Shown piece after piece: positions 17,520 to 26,871 of a DNA stretch of 36,126 nucleotides. The stretch comes from Porphyromonadaceae bacterium. GTDB lineage: Bacteria > Bacteroidota > Bacteroidia > Bacteroidales > Dysgonomonadaceae. Position 1 is the first letter of the stretch. Each line of letters opens with the position of its first letter. The notes under the pieces were generated by a model, which saw only the letters and a program-made list of their open reading frames with translations, was not told where the DNA came from and ran no database searches. Position numbers and translations under genes: made by a program. The DNA is taken from assembly GCA_003517675.1 (NCBI GenBank), contig DPAC01000076.1, positions 1 through 36,126 of the forward strand, written 5' to 3'.

Positions 17520-18710
17520 TTACAGCACACCGGTTTTCTTGAAGATCGTGGTGATGCTCTCAATGGATCGATCCACCTGTTCGTAAGTGTGTGTTGCCAT
17601 CAGCGAGTAGCGGATCAGCGTATCGTTGGGATTCACAGCTGGCGGCACCACCGGATTGACGAAGATCCCTTCCTCGAAGAGCAGCTTGGTGATCAGAAAT
17701 GTCTTGTCGTTATCCCGCACATAGAGCGGCAGGATGGGTGTAGAGGTAGGTCCCAGCTCGAACCCTCTTTCGCGGAACTGGTTAATGGCATAGTCGGTCA
17801 GCTCCCAGAGACGCTTCACCCGCTCCGGCTCAGCTTTCAGAATGTCGAGTGCGGCCGAGGCGGCAGCGGTGGCAGCAGGCGTGATGCTGGCGCTGAAAAT
17901 GTTGGTACGGGCATTGTGACGCAGGTAGTTGATCACCGGGTAATCGCCGGCCACAAAACCACCAATGGAGGCGAGCGACTTGCTGAAAGTGCCCATCACC
18001 AGATCCACATCATCGAGCACACCAAAGTGATCGCATACACCGCGGCCGGTGTAGCGCTTGCCCAGTACGCCGAGGCCGTGTGCTTCATCCACCATGATAT
18101 TGGCTTTGTACTTTTGTGCCAGCTTCACGATCTCCGGCAGATCGGCCAGGTCGCCCTCCATGCTGAAGACACCATCCACGATGATCAGCTTCACCTTGCG
18201 GGGGTCACACCGCTTAAGCTGCTTCTCGAGCGATACCATGTCATTGTGGCGAAACTTGTATTTGGTGGAAAATGAGGTGCGCAGCCCCTCAATGATGGAG
18301 GCATGATCCCGCTCATCCCATATGATGTAATCGTCGCGACCGGTAAGACAGCCCAGCACACCCTCGTTGACAGAGAAGCCGGTGGAGAAGACGATCGCCT
18401 CATCCTTGTGCATGAAATTGGCCAGCTTGCGCTCCAGCTCCAGATGGATGTCGAGTGTGCCGTTCAGAAAACGGGATCCGGCCATACCGGTGCCGTACTT
18501 CATTGTGGCGGCGATGGCAGCCTCTTTTACCTTGGGGTGATTGGTCAGTCCCAGGTAAGCATTGGAGCCGAACATCAGCACTTTCTTTCCGTTGATGAGC
18601 ACCTCTGTGTCCTGATCACTCTCGATGGCACGGAAATAGGGGTAGATGCCGGCAGCTTTTGCACGCTGCGGGGCATCATATCTCATCATTTTTTCCTTTA
18701 AAAGATTCAT
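17520..18710 (-). CDS. spt: Serine palmitoyltransferase (alpha-oxoamine synthase family)
   Basis: A 396-residue PLP enzyme that condenses L-serine with a long-chain acyl-CoA to 3-ketosphinganine, the first step of sphingolipid synthesis. It matches the Bacteroides enzyme closely in my memory of that sequence: AAGIYPYFRAIESDQDTEV, LMFGSNAYLGLTNHPKV, AGSRFLNGTLDIHLELE, DERDHASI, VDGVFSMEGDLADLPEI, MVDEAHGLGVLG and the PLP Lys244 in GTFSKSLASIGGF. The C terminus VNPVVPPAVNPNDTLIRYSL is typical of Spt rather than of KBL or BioF, which share the fold. It has its own promoter with a roughly 77-nt leader and no sphingolipid genes next to it. The bordering ferritin gene is divergent. Confidence 0.92.
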   Translation of the reverse strand: MNLLKEKMMRYDAPQRAKAAGIYPYFRAIESDQDTEVLINGKKVLMFGSNAYLGLTNHPKVKEAAIAATMKYGTGMAGSRFLNGTLDIHLELERKLANFMHKDEAIVFSTGFSVNEGVLGCLTGRDDYIIWDERDHASIIEGLRTSFSTKYKFRHNDMVSLEKQLKRCDPRKVKLIIVDGVFSMEGDLADLPEIVKLAQKYKANIMVDEAHGLGVLGKRYTGRGVCDHFGVLDDVDLVMGTFSKSLASIGGFVAGDYPVINYLRHNARTNIFSASITPAATAAASAALDILKAEPERVKRLWELTDYAINQFRERGFELGPTSTPILPLYVRDNDKTFLITKLLFEEGIFVNPVVPPAVNPNDTLIRYSLMATHTYEQVDRSIESITTIFKKTGVL

Positions 18711-18786
18711 TTGAAGAAAATTAATGGAAAACAGAGCTCAGCTTTTCACGATCACTGAACCGATTGTTTTCTTGGAAACCAGCATA

Positions 18787-18794
18787 CAAAGATA
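18787..18794 (-). promoter_or_regulatory. -7 promoter element for spt
   Basis: The minus strand reads TATCTTTG, a perfect TAnnTTTG, 76 bp before the spt ATG. The remaining 128 bp to the ferritin gene show no exact -7 box for the plus strand. Confidence 0.6.
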
Positions 18795-18922
18795 GCAATT
18801 AATTTATATTCTCTCAGCAGCCTCCGTTTTTTTGCGTCGAGCAGAAAGTGAAACGGTTTCTGAAAGAACATTTTTCGCCATTAAGCGTTTTATGAGGTAA
18901 GAACACAAAAAAAATATTGACT

Positions 18923-19438
18923 ATGGTAAGCAAAGAACTTGAAAAAGCAATCAACAAACAGATCAACGCCGAATTCTGGTCGGCTTATCTCTATCTATCC
19001 ATGTCAGCTCATTTCGCCAACAAAGGGCTTCCAGGCATCGCCAACTGGTTCAACGTGCAGTTTCGCGAAGAACAGGACCATGCCCTGAAGCTGATGAACT
19101 ATCTCATCTCGAAGGGAAACAGGGTGGAACTAACCCCCATCGAAAAGGTAGAGACGGAATGGAACTCAGTGCTGCATGCCTTTGAGGCAACACTGAAACA
19201 TGAACAGGTAGTCACCTCCCAGATCAATAATCTGGTATCTCTTTCGCGAAAAGAAAACGACTACGCCACCGAGAATATGTTACAGTGGTTTGTGAACGAA
19301 CAGGTGGAAGAAGAGGAGACCGTACAGGGGATGATCGACAGCCTCAGGCTAATCGGCGACAATGGGTTCGGACTCTACACCCTGGACAAAGAACTGGCTC
19401 AGAGAAGCTATGTACCCCTGGCAGTGGAACAGGCATGA
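18923..19438 (+). CDS. ftnA: Ferritin (non-heme, FtnA type)
   Basis: A 171-residue iron-storage protein assembling into a 24-mer cage. The four-helix bundle carries the ferroxidase residues: Glu in INAEFWSAYLYL, the E--H pair in REEQDHALKLMNYL, Glu in FEATLKHEQ, and the Glu-rich WFVNEQVEEEETV of helix D. The C terminus LDKELAQRSYVPL is of the prokaryotic FtnA type. I start at ATG 18923 (MVSKELEKAINKQ); the frame also has TTG at 18917. It precedes a small membrane protein by 4 bp. Together with feoAB in this window it gives both uptake and storage of iron. Confidence 0.95.
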   Translation: MVSKELEKAINKQINAEFWSAYLYLSMSAHFANKGLPGIANWFNVQFREEQDHALKLMNYLISKGNRVELTPIEKVETEWNSVLHAFEATLKHEQVVTSQINNLVSLSRKENDYATENMLQWFVNEQVEEEETVQGMIDSLRLIGDNGFGLYTLDKELAQRSYVPLAVEQA

Positions 19439-19442
19439 CGCG

Positions 19443-19739
19443 ATGGATCCGAAATACAAAAAAATGTTCAGGTGCCTGCTGCTTGACGCAGTGGGCATGA
19501 CATCGGCAGCCATTCCGGTAATGGATGTGGTATGGGCACCGGTTGCTGCCTCCATCAGCTACAAGATGTTTGGTGAGCGGCGGGGGAAGTACACCTCGCT
19601 CATCACCTTTATGGAGGAGCTCCTCCCGGCAACTGACGTGGTGCCCTCTTTCACCATCTTCTGGTTCCTCTTCGACCTCCTCGGTATTGGCAAGCAGAAA
19701 GCAGCTGCAACCGAATCAGGGGTTCCACAGATAAAGTAG
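19443..19739 (+). CDS. Small conserved membrane-associated protein, function unknown
   Basis: A 98-residue protein starting MDPKYKKMFRCLLLDAVGM. Two hydrophobic stretches are visible, around LLLDAVGMTSAAIPVMDVVW plus APVAASISY and around VVPSFTIFWFLFDLLGIG, separated by FGERRGKYTSLITFMEELL. It starts 4 bp after the ferritin stop, so the two should be co-translated, and it is followed by a TraB/GumN lipoprotein gene 39 bp later. I recognise it only as a type of short hypothetical protein seen in Bacteroidota; no function is assigned. The long frame upstream of 19443 overlaps ferritin and is not used. Confidence 0.7.
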   Translation: MDPKYKKMFRCLLLDAVGMTSAAIPVMDVVWAPVAASISYKMFGERRGKYTSLITFMEELLPATDVVPSFTIFWFLFDLLGIGKQKAAATESGVPQIK

Positions 19740-19778
19740 GCTGTAAGCAATCAGCCGCAAACAGTAAGCTAAAAAAGA

Positions 19779-20687
19779 ATGAATCTCAAAAAACTAACCA
19801 GCACCCTAACGGTGCTTTTGTTGCTTTTATCCTGCAGCAACCCAACCACCGGCAACGACAACGCGCTGCTCTGGAAGATCTCCGGCAACGGGCTGGAGAA
19901 ACCATCCTGGATCTTCGGCACGCATCACCTGGTACCGCTTACCTTCCTCGACAGCATCGCCGGTATCCGGGAGGCGTTCGACAGCAGTGAACAGACAGTA
20001 GGAGAGCTCGACATGAGCAACATGACGCAGATGCAGATGCAGATCATGAGCAGGGCAATGATGCCCCAGGAGACAAGCTACGAGACACTGATGAACGAGG
20101 CAGACCGTGCAAAGCTCGACAGCACGCTCACCAGCCTGTTGGGAATGGGTCTCGCTCAGTTTGGCAGGCTGCGGCCGGCGATGCTTCAGAACCTGATCTC
20201 GGTGACGCTCTATCAGCAGTACTATCCAACCCTCTCCGGAGGGGAAGGTCTCGACCAGTACTTCCAGGAGGAGGCACGAAAGCGCAACCGGCCGGTAGTG
20301 GGTCTTGAGAACACCGACGATCAGATCCGCTTGCTGCTGGAGATGCAATCACTGGAAAGGCAGGCAGAGTTACTGGCCTGCATGGTCAACCATCCGGAGC
20401 TATTGAAAGAGGAGATGGATCAGCTGCAGCAGGCCTATCTTGCACAGGACCTGGAGGCGCTTTGGGCGCTCTATACGGAGGAGGAGCCTGATGACCCCTG
20501 CCCTTCGACCGATGAGGAGAAGTATGCACTGAATGGTGCACGCAATGAAAAATGGCTGGAAAAGCTGCCGGCGATCATGGCGGAACATTCATCCTTCATC
20601 GCCGTAGGTTGTCTCCACCTTCCCGGTGAAGAGGGAGTGATCGAGGGGCTTCGCAAGCTGGGCTACAAGGTGGAGCCGGTCCACTGA
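19779..20687 (+). CDS. TraB/GumN family lipoprotein
   Basis: A 302-residue protein with a lipoprotein signal (LTVLLLLLSCSN, lipid Cys near residue 19). The family features are the N-terminal LLWKISGNGLEKPSWIFGTHH with its GTHH motif, GELDMSN and the closing SSFIAVGCLHLPGEEGVIEGL, where the second GxxHLxG-like motif lies, then LRKLGYKVEPV. The fold is thought to be related to metalloproteases of the EreA/Tiki group, but activity in bacteria is largely untested. It sits third after ferritin and the small membrane protein, and its last 25 bp overlap the end of the convergent rlmD gene. Confidence 0.9.
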   Translation: MNLKKLTSTLTVLLLLLSCSNPTTGNDNALLWKISGNGLEKPSWIFGTHHLVPLTFLDSIAGIREAFDSSEQTVGELDMSNMTQMQMQIMSRAMMPQETSYETLMNEADRAKLDSTLTSLLGMGLAQFGRLRPAMLQNLISVTLYQQYYPTLSGGEGLDQYFQEEARKRNRPVVGLENTDDQIRLLLEMQSLERQAELLACMVNHPELLKEEMDQLQQAYLAQDLEALWALYTEEEPDDPCPSTDEEKYALNGARNEKWLEKLPAIMAEHSSFIAVGCLHLPGEEGVIEGLRKLGYKVEPVH

Positions 20688-22096
20688 TCTCTCTTCTCCA
20701 GCAACACCACGTTCTCCACATGGTGGGTATGAGGGAACATATCCACCGGCTGCACGCGGGTGACGCTGTATTTGCTGTCCAGCAGATTCAGGTCGCGAGC
20801 CTGCGTGGCGGGGTTGCAACTCACATAGACAATCCTTTCCGGCTCTGCCAACAGGATGGCATGGATCACATCTTCGTGCATCCCTGTACGGGGCGGGTCG
20901 GTGATGACCACACTGGGACGGCCGTGCTCTGAGACAAACCGGGCAGTGAGCACCTCTTTCATATCTCCGGCAAAGAAAAGTGTATTCTCAATCCCATTGA
21001 TGCGGGCATTCTCTTTGGCATCTTCAATGGCTTCCGGCACATACTCTATCCCCACCACCTTCTTTGCATTCCGCGCCACAAAATTGGCGATGGTGCCCGT
21101 ACCGGTGTAGAGGTCGTACACCAGCTCACCGCCGGTGAGTTGCGCGAAATTGCGCGCCACCTCGTAGAGGTGATATGCCTGTTCGCTGTTGGTCTGGTAG
21201 AACGATTTGGGACCAATGCGGAACCGAAGGCCCTCCATCTCCTCCTCAATATAATCGCGTCCCTTCCAGGTCACCACCTCCTGGTCGGTGATGGTGTCGT
21301 TTGCTTTTTGATTGATGACATAGAGCAGTGACGTGATTTGCGGAAACCGGTCGGCGATGTAGGTCATCAACTGATCCCTTTTCTCACGATTGTCCTCAAA
21401 GAAAACCACAACCACCATCCATTCGCCGATGGAGCTGTTGCGGATCATGAGCGTGCGCATAAGCCCCTGCTGGTTGCGCAGATCGAAGAAGCTGTAGCCC
21501 TTTTCCAGACAGAAGCTGCGAATACTGTTCCTGATTTGGTTGGCAAGGTCATCCATCAGCCAGCATTTGTCGATATCAAGCACCTTGTCGAACATCCCGG
21601 GGATATGAAACCCCAGCGCATTCATCTGCGCAAACTGCTTGCCGGAGTGGATCTCTTCTTCGGTGAGCCACCGCTTGTTGGAAAAGGTAAACTCCAGCTT
21701 GTTGCGGTAAAAAGTGGTTTGTGGCGCTCCCAGGATGGGGGTGATCTCCGGCAGTTCCACCTTGCCGATGCGGGTCAGGTTGTCCATCACCTGCTGCTGC
21801 TTGTACCGCAGCTGTTCATTGTAGGGCAGCATCTGCCACTTGCAGCCGCCGCACACGCCAAAATGACTGCAAAACGGATCAGTTCTGTTTTCGGAATATT
21901 TTTCAAAACGCACCACCCTGCCCTCGGCGTAACTATGTTTTTTGCGCATCAGTTGTATGTCAACCACATCACCCGGCACGACATACGGTACAAAGACCGC
22001 CATACCGTCCACTTTCGCAATTGCTTTTCCCTCGGCTGCCACATCGGTAATTGTCACCCCCTCCAGCAAGGGAAGCTCTTTTTTCTTTCTAGCCAT
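20663..22096 (-). CDS. rlmD: 23S rRNA (uracil-5-)-methyltransferase RlmD (RumA type)
   Basis: A 477-residue enzyme that makes m5U in 23S rRNA. Residues 1-70 form a TRAM domain (VTITDVAAEGKAIAKVDGMA). The iron-sulfur cluster Cys are seen in CSHFGVCGGCKWQ (Cys76, 82 and 85), with a fourth Cys in DIDKCWL. The SAM motif is VYDLYTGTGTIANFVA, and the catalytic segment ITDPPRTGMH is followed by VYVSCNPATQARDL with the nucleophilic Cys. RlmD and RlmCD-type enzymes are hard to tell apart; target position (1939) is inferred. The 3' end overlaps that of the TraB/GumN gene by 25 bp. Confidence 0.93.
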   Translation of the reverse strand: MARKKKELPLLEGVTITDVAAEGKAIAKVDGMAVFVPYVVPGDVVDIQLMRKKHSYAEGRVVRFEKYSENRTDPFCSHFGVCGGCKWQMLPYNEQLRYKQQQVMDNLTRIGKVELPEITPILGAPQTTFYRNKLEFTFSNKRWLTEEEIHSGKQFAQMNALGFHIPGMFDKVLDIDKCWLMDDLANQIRNSIRSFCLEKGYSFFDLRNQQGLMRTLMIRNSSIGEWMVVVVFFEDNREKRDQLMTYIADRFPQITSLLYVINQKANDTITDQEVVTWKGRDYIEEEMEGLRFRIGPKSFYQTNSEQAYHLYEVARNFAQLTGGELVYDLYTGTGTIANFVARNAKKVVGIEYVPEAIEDAKENARINGIENTLFFAGDMKEVLTARFVSEHGRPSVVITDPPRTGMHEDVIHAILLAEPERIVYVSCNPATQARDLNLLDSKYSVTRVQPVDMFPHTHHVENVVLLEKRDQWTGSTL

Positions 22097-22117
22097 TATG
22101 CTTTTTCGTTTGGGCTA

Positions 22118-22125
22118 CAAAGATA
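22118..22125 (-). promoter_or_regulatory. -7 promoter element for rlmD
   Basis: The minus strand reads TATCTTTG, matching TAnnTTTG, 21 bp before the rlmD ATG. It follows directly on the terminator of the upstream GH2 gene. Confidence 0.6.
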
Positions 22126-22129
22126 GACA

Positions 22130-22157
22130 AAACGCCCCACCTTTCGATGGAGCGTTT
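22130..22157 (-). terminator. Intrinsic terminator after the GH2 gene
   Basis: AAACGCCCCA (22130-22139) pairs with TGGAGCGTTT (22148-22157) with one mismatch and an 8-nt loop. On the minus strand it is followed by TTTTGTCT. It lies 25 bp past the GH2 stop. Confidence 0.65.
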
Positions 22158-22182
22158 CTTCAATTTTTGTGTGCTATACTGC

Positions 22183-24684
22183 TTACTTTGTCCGGATTTC
22201 AATGGATGCCTTGTGCAATCCTTTCGACTTCGCTTCAAAAGTGATGATACCCGGCTTTTCCGACGACTCTACAATAGCCACCAGCTTGCCGTTGAAGAGA
22301 TGCATCTGGGGCAGGTGAAACAAATCGAGGCTGGCAGGGTCACCGTTGGCGGCAGCACGATAGCTGCCGGCTCCTTTCACGTTAAAGGTTACCAGTTCGT
22401 TCACGTTGGGACAGGGGTTGCCGTTTCTGTCGACCACCGAGACGGTGATGAAAGAGAGATCCTTCCCGTCTGCGGCGATCTCCGTACGATCTGCCTCCAG
22501 TACCAAACGATACGGCTTACCGGCGGTATGCACCTCTTTCGTAGCAGCCACGTTACCCTGCTCATCGTAGGCTACCACTTTCACACTCCCCGGTTCATAC
22601 TTCGTATCCATCCACATCAGACGATAACGCTTCTGTCGTTCCAGTGATCGCTGTGCTTCTTCACTGTAACTCCCTTCCAACGGTATGGTAAGATCTTTCT
22701 TCCGTACCCCCTGGCTCTTGCCGTTGATGAAAAGCTCTGCGGAGGGGTAGTTGGTGTAAACAAAGATAGGGGTCACCTCCCCTTCGCGGCCCTCCCAGTT
22801 CCAGTGGGGCAGGATATGGAGTGTTTCCTCATCCTTGTTCCAGTGGCTGCGGTAGAGGTAAAAGCGATCCTTGGGGATGCCGGCCAGGTCCACCGCACCA
22901 AAAAGAGAGCTGTGGCTGGGCCAGTGACTGTAATAGGGTGTGGGCTCACCCAGGTAGTCGAAGCCGGTCCAGATGAACTCACCGATGGTGTAAGGCAGCT
23001 CCTCATGTTGGATGAAATCATCCTCCGGCAGGTTCGACCAGCTGGCATGCTCGAGGTCGTAGGAGGAGGCCTGATGGTCGTCATAGATAGCCATCGACTT
23101 CCGCTCCACCGGAAACTTATACACCCCGCGTGAGCTTAAAGCGGATGTGGTCTCACTCCCCAGCACGATCTGCTGCGGTAACCTCTCATATGCCTCCTGA
23201 TAACGGAAAGAGCGATAGTTGAAACCCGGCACATCCATGATGGCTGCCATATGGTTGTTAAAGACATCATCTACCCGGTCCATGCCGTTGGTGACAGGAC
23301 GGGTGGGATCTTCGCGGTGACAGATATCCTGCAGGAAGCGGGCGGTCTTGGCACCCTGCCGATGGCTCTGCTCTCCAACTTCATTGCCGATGCACCACAT
23401 CACCACACTCGGATTGTTACGGTAGTGATGTAGCACGTTGGTCACATCCTTCTCCGCCCACTTATTAAAGTAACGGTTATAGCCGTTCTTCACCTTGGGG
23501 ATGGCCCACTCGTCGAAGGTCTCCACCATCAGCATCATCCCCATCTCATCGGCAATACGTACATATTCGGGTGCCGGCATGTTGTGTGAGGTGCGAATCG
23601 CGTTGACCCCCATCTCCTGCATGATGCGTATCTGGCGGCGGATGGCAGCTTCATTCACCGCTGCGCCGAGCGGTCCCAGGTCATGGTGCAGGCAGGCCCC
23701 CTGGAACTTGATCTTCCTTCCGTTGAGATAAAAGCCCTCATCGGGACGAATCTCGATGGTGCGGATGCCGAAAGGGGTGGTATACTCATCCACCTGCCGG
23801 CCGTCAACATAGAGTTTCGACACCGCCTTGTACAAATTGGGTTGTTGAATATTCCACAGCAGGGGATCCTCCACAATAAGCGTCTGTTCCAGTTCATCGC
23901 CATCGAAACGAGTGAACGCATCTGTCCTTTCGGCCACCCTCTTTCCTGAGGGGTCTGTGATGGAGGTTTTCAGTTTGAGGAGATGCCGGTCGTTAATCCC
24001 GTCTCCGCGGTGTATCTTGGTACGCACCTTCACCCGGGCAAAGTCATCCTGCACCTTGGGAGTGGTCACATAGGTACCCCAAATGGGGATATGGGTCTCG
24101 TTTGTGGTGATCAGATGCACGTTGCGGTAGAGTCCCGCACCGGGGTACCAGCGTGACTGCTCCTCGAAGTTCTCCAGCCGCACCGCCAACGTGTTCTTCT
24201 TCCCATCACCGTTGACCAGATCGGTAATATCGAAATAGAAAGTGTTGTAGCCATTGGGCCAGTAACCCGCCTCTCTACCGTTCACATAGATGCGGGCATT
24301 GCTCATGGCACCGTCGAACTGAATGGTGACACGCTTTCCTTCCGTGTAATCCGGCAGGGCGAAGCGGGTTCGATACCACCCCACCCCAGTGAAAGGAAGT
24401 CCGCCGGTACGCCCGTAGTGCTCAATGGCGGTAGCCTGTCCATCCTGTACGATGGCCATTCGCTGCATGTCGTTAGCTTTATCGAAAGGGCCATAGATGG
24501 CCCAGTCGTGCGGTACCCTGACCGTCTGCCAGCTGCTGTCGTCGAAATCGGCTTCCGATGCACGGAGGTCATCATTGCGTGTAAACTTCCACCCCTCTTC
24601 GAGGGTGACCTGCGTCCGGCTCTGTCCCCATGCCTGCATAAGCCCGGCCATCAAGACGATGCCAATAAAAATCGTCCTACTCAT
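22183..24684 (-). CDS. Glycoside hydrolase family 2, beta-galactosidase-like, exported
   Basis: An 833-residue enzyme with a signal peptide (MSRTIFIGIVLMAGLMQAWG). Domains in order: sugar-binding beta-sandwich (about 28-200, with VRVPHDWAIYGPF, GVGWYRT, NARIYVNG), immunoglobulin-like domain (about 205-305), TIM barrel (about 310-600), then a DUF4982-like and a GH2 C-terminal domain. The catalytic acid/base is Glu435 in CIGNEVGEQ, and the nucleophile is Glu511 in VLGSETTSAL. The preserved residues indicate activity, most likely on beta-galactosides, but GH2 specificity cannot be fixed from sequence. It lies 30 bp after the fumarase gene in the same direction and ends at a terminator. There is no SusC/SusD pair, so this is not a full polysaccharide locus. 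Confidence 0.93.
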   Translation of the reverse strand: MSRTIFIGIVLMAGLMQAWGQSRTQVTLEEGWKFTRNDDLRASEADFDDSSWQTVRVPHDWAIYGPFDKANDMQRMAIVQDGQATAIEHYGRTGGLPFTGVGWYRTRFALPDYTEGKRVTIQFDGAMSNARIYVNGREAGYWPNGYNTFYFDITDLVNGDGKKNTLAVRLENFEEQSRWYPGAGLYRNVHLITTNETHIPIWGTYVTTPKVQDDFARVKVRTKIHRGDGINDRHLLKLKTSITDPSGKRVAERTDAFTRFDGDELEQTLIVEDPLLWNIQQPNLYKAVSKLYVDGRQVDEYTTPFGIRTIEIRPDEGFYLNGRKIKFQGACLHHDLGPLGAAVNEAAIRRQIRIMQEMGVNAIRTSHNMPAPEYVRIADEMGMMLMVETFDEWAIPKVKNGYNRYFNKWAEKDVTNVLHHYRNNPSVVMWCIGNEVGEQSHRQGAKTARFLQDICHREDPTRPVTNGMDRVDDVFNNHMAAIMDVPGFNYRSFRYQEAYERLPQQIVLGSETTSALSSRGVYKFPVERKSMAIYDDHQASSYDLEHASWSNLPEDDFIQHEELPYTIGEFIWTGFDYLGEPTPYYSHWPSHSSLFGAVDLAGIPKDRFYLYRSHWNKDEETLHILPHWNWEGREGEVTPIFVYTNYPSAELFINGKSQGVRKKDLTIPLEGSYSEEAQRSLERQKRYRLMWMDTKYEPGSVKVVAYDEQGNVAATKEVHTAGKPYRLVLEADRTEIAADGKDLSFITVSVVDRNGNPCPNVNELVTFNVKGAGSYRAAANGDPASLDLFHLPQMHLFNGKLVAIVESSEKPGIITFEAKSKGLHKASIEIRTK

Positions 24685-24714
24685 CCTCTGCTTTATTTAA
24701 ATAATTACTGCTAT

Positions 24715-26355
24715 CTAACTGAACGAGCAGTTGGGTTGCGTCACAACCTGAAAGAAGTCGTTCCCTTTGTCATCCACCAGAATGAACGCGGGGAAGTCCT
24801 CCACCTCTATCTTCCAGATCGCCTCCATCCCCAGCTCGGGGTACTCGAGGCACTCCAGGCTCTTGATGCTGTTCTGCGCAAGGATAGCAGCAGGGCCGCC
24901 GATGCTGCCCAGGTAGAAACCACCGTGCTTCTTGCAGGCGTCGGTCACCTGCTGACTGCGGTTCCCTTTGGCCAGCATGATCATGCTGCCGCCGTGCGAC
25001 TGGAACAAGTCTACGTAAGAGTCCATCCGCCCAGCCGTGGTGGGTCCCATCGATCCGGAGGCATACCCTGCGGGTGTCTTCGCCGGGCCGGCATAGTAGA
25101 TGGGGTGATCCTTGATATACTGCGGCAGGTCCTCACCGCGGTCGATGCGCTCCTTGAGCTTCGCATGGGCGATGTCGCGAGCCACGATGATGGTACCGTT
25201 GAGTGAGAGGCGTGTGGAAACCGGATATTTGGAGAGCTCGGCGAGAATCTCGTTCATGGGCCTGTTCAGATTGATCTTCACCCCGCCACCTTCGCCTGCT
25301 TCACGGTACTCCTCCGGTATCAGCCGTGCAGGATTATCCTCCAGCTTTTCAATCCAGATGCCGTCACGGTTGATCTTCGCCTTGATGTTGCGGTCGGCCG
25401 AGCAGGAGACGCCCATACCCACGGGACAGGAGGCGCCGTGGCGCGGCAGACGGATCACCCGCACGTCGTGTGCAAAATATTTTCCGCCGAACTGCGCACC
25501 CAGGCCCAGTTGCTCGGAGGCCTTCTTCAGCCGCTCTTCCAGTTCAAGATCCCGGAAAGCCCGCCCCAGCTCGTTTCCTTCTGTGGGCAGGTTGTCGTAG
25601 TATTTGGCGGAGGCCAGTTTCACCGTCTTCAGGTTAGCCTCTGCCGAAGTGCCGCCAATCACGAAGGCGATGTGATAGGGAGGGCAGGCAGCCGTCCCCA
25701 GCGATTTCATTTTTTCGATCAGGAAATTTTCCAGCTTACCCGGTGTGAGTAGCGCTTTGGTCTCCTGGTAGAGATAGGTCTTGTTGGCTGAACCGCCTCC
25801 CTTGGCAATACAGAGGAAGTTGTATTCATTTCCCGGAACGGCATACAGATCTATCTGGGCGGGAAGGTTGGTACCTGTATTCACCTCATCGTACATGTTC
25901 AGGGCTGCATTCTGGGAGTAACGCAGATTCTCGTTGATGAAGGTGTTGTAGACACCCAGCGAGAGGGCCTCCTCATCATTGCCGTCGGTCCACACCTGTT
26001 GTCCTTTCTTGCCCATGATGATGGCAGTGCCGGTGTCCTGACAGAAGGGAAGAATCCCTTTGGCCGATATCTCTGCGTTGCGCAGGAAGGTGAGCGCCAC
26101 GAACTTGTCGTTCTCGCTCGCTTCGGGATCGGACAGGATTTTCGCTACCTGTGCCTGATGTTCGGGACGAAGCAGGAACTCCACATCGCGGAAGGCGGTC
26201 TGTGCCAGCAGCGTTAATCCCTCTTTAGAAACTTTCAAAATCTCCTTTCCTTCAAATTCCGACACAGAGACATGCTCTTTGGTGAGCAGATAATACTCCG
26301 TCTGATCCTTCGACAAGGGAAAAATTGCCTGATACTGGAATGGTTTGTTTGCCAT
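24715..26355 (-). CDS. Fumarate hydratase, class I (iron-sulfur, FumA/FumB type)
   Basis: A 546-residue enzyme that interconverts fumarate and malate. The start is ATG 26355 ([14 protein letters not shown]), as the family does; the open frame runs to 26505 but adds unrelated residues. The three [4Fe-4S] ligands fall at Cys105 (ILPFCQDTG), Cys224 (TAACPPYH) and Cys318 (PVGMGVSC), the same positions as in E. coli FumA. Other family motifs are [34 protein letters not shown] and [10 protein letters not shown]. It is oxygen-sensitive by family. A second, unrelated fumarase (class II) lies 2.8 kb away, and the two may serve different oxygen or iron conditions. Confidence 0.97.
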   Translation of the reverse strand: MANKPFQYQAIFPLSKDQTEYYLLTKEHVSVSEFEGKEILKVSKEGLTLLAQTAFRDVEFLLRPEHQAQVAKILSDPEASENDKFVALTFLRNAEISAKGILPFCQDTGTAIIMGKKGQQVWTDGNDEEALSLGVYNTFINENLRYSQNAALNMYDEVNTGTNLPAQIDLYAVPGNEYNFLCIAKGGGSANKTYLYQETKALLTPGKLENFLIEKMKSLGTAACPPYHIAFVIGGTSAEANLKTVKLASAKYYDNLPTEGNELGRAFRDLELEERLKKASEQLGLGAQFGGKYFAHDVRVIRLPRHGASCPVGMGVSCSADRNIKAKINRDGIWIEKLEDNPARLIPEEYREAGEGGGVKINLNRPMNEILAELSKYPVSTRLSLNGTIIVARDIAHAKLKERIDRGEDLPQYIKDHPIYYAGPAKTPAGYASGSMGPTTAGRMDSYVDLFQSHGGSMIMLAKGNRSQQVTDACKKHGGFYLGSIGGPAAILAQNSIKSLECLEYPELGMEAIWKIEVEDFPAFILVDDKGNDFFQVVTQPNCSFS

Positions 26356-26409
26356 AAATAATTGGTCGTATTTGTTTAGATTTCTATCCCGATTTTTGTT
26401 TTGAAGAGG

Positions 26410-26417
26410 CAAAAATA
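26410..26417 (-). promoter_or_regulatory. -7 promoter element for class I fumarase
   Basis: The minus strand reads TATTTTTG, matching TAnnTTTG, 54 bp before the fumarase ATG. It comes directly after the terminator of the hepT operon. Confidence 0.55.
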
Positions 26418-26420
26418 CAA

Positions 26421-26449
26421 AGAAAAAACGGCACCGGAAAACGATGCCG
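26421..26449 (-). terminator. Intrinsic terminator of the mntA-hepT operon
   Basis: CGGCA (26429-26433) pairs with TGCCG (26445-26449), and after one mismatch two more pairs close a short loop. On the minus strand the stem is followed by TTTTTTC. It separates hepT (ending at 26518) from the fumarase promoter. Confidence 0.8.
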
Positions 26450-26517
26450 TGCAAAATACCTGCCACGAGAAATATTCTTATCCGCGATAAACAAGCGAGT
26501 TCCATAGTACCTGAAAA

Positions 26518-26868
26518 TCAATCTGATACTTCTTTGCTTATTTTTTCTATCTGTGTTCTATTCCCTGGCAGATAATTGGTGATTATATCCCATATAATTT
26601 CGTAATCAATTCCGAAATAAGCATGTGAGATACGGTTTCGCAACCCGTACATTTCATCCCAAGGTACTTCGGGATATTGATCTTTGATGTCGCCGGGAAT
26701 ATTTTTTACGGCTTCGCCAAGTATTTCAAAATTGCGTACAACAGCATCAACTGTCTTATAATCACGCTTGAAAGCAATATAGTCATATCCTTGGGTATAT
26801 TCGAAAATACGGTCGATAGCTGTAAGAATATCATCGAAATACATCTTGTATGTACGCTGTCTCATCAT
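26518..26868 (-). CDS. hepT: HepT-like HEPN toxin (DUF86 RNase)
   Basis: A 116-residue helical protein of the HEPN group. The catalytic motif is RNRISHAY (Arg77, His82, Tyr84), an exact R-x4-H-x-Y; in the characterised HepT the Tyr is the residue AMPylated by MntA. FEILGEAVKNIP and VPWDEMYGLRN are the family's other signatures. It should cut RNA or tRNA when not modified. The ATG (26868, or 26865) follows the mntA stop by 3 bp, so the two genes are translated together. Here the antitoxin comes first. The locus is AT-rich relative to its surroundings, as expected for a mobile toxin-antitoxin pair. Confidence 0.93.
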   Translation of the reverse strand: MMRQRTYKMYFDDILTAIDRIFEYTQGYDYIAFKRDYKTVDAVVRNFEILGEAVKNIPGDIKDQYPEVPWDEMYGLRNRISHAYFGIDYEIIWDIITNYLPGNRTQIEKISKEVSD

Positions 26869-26871
26869 CGC

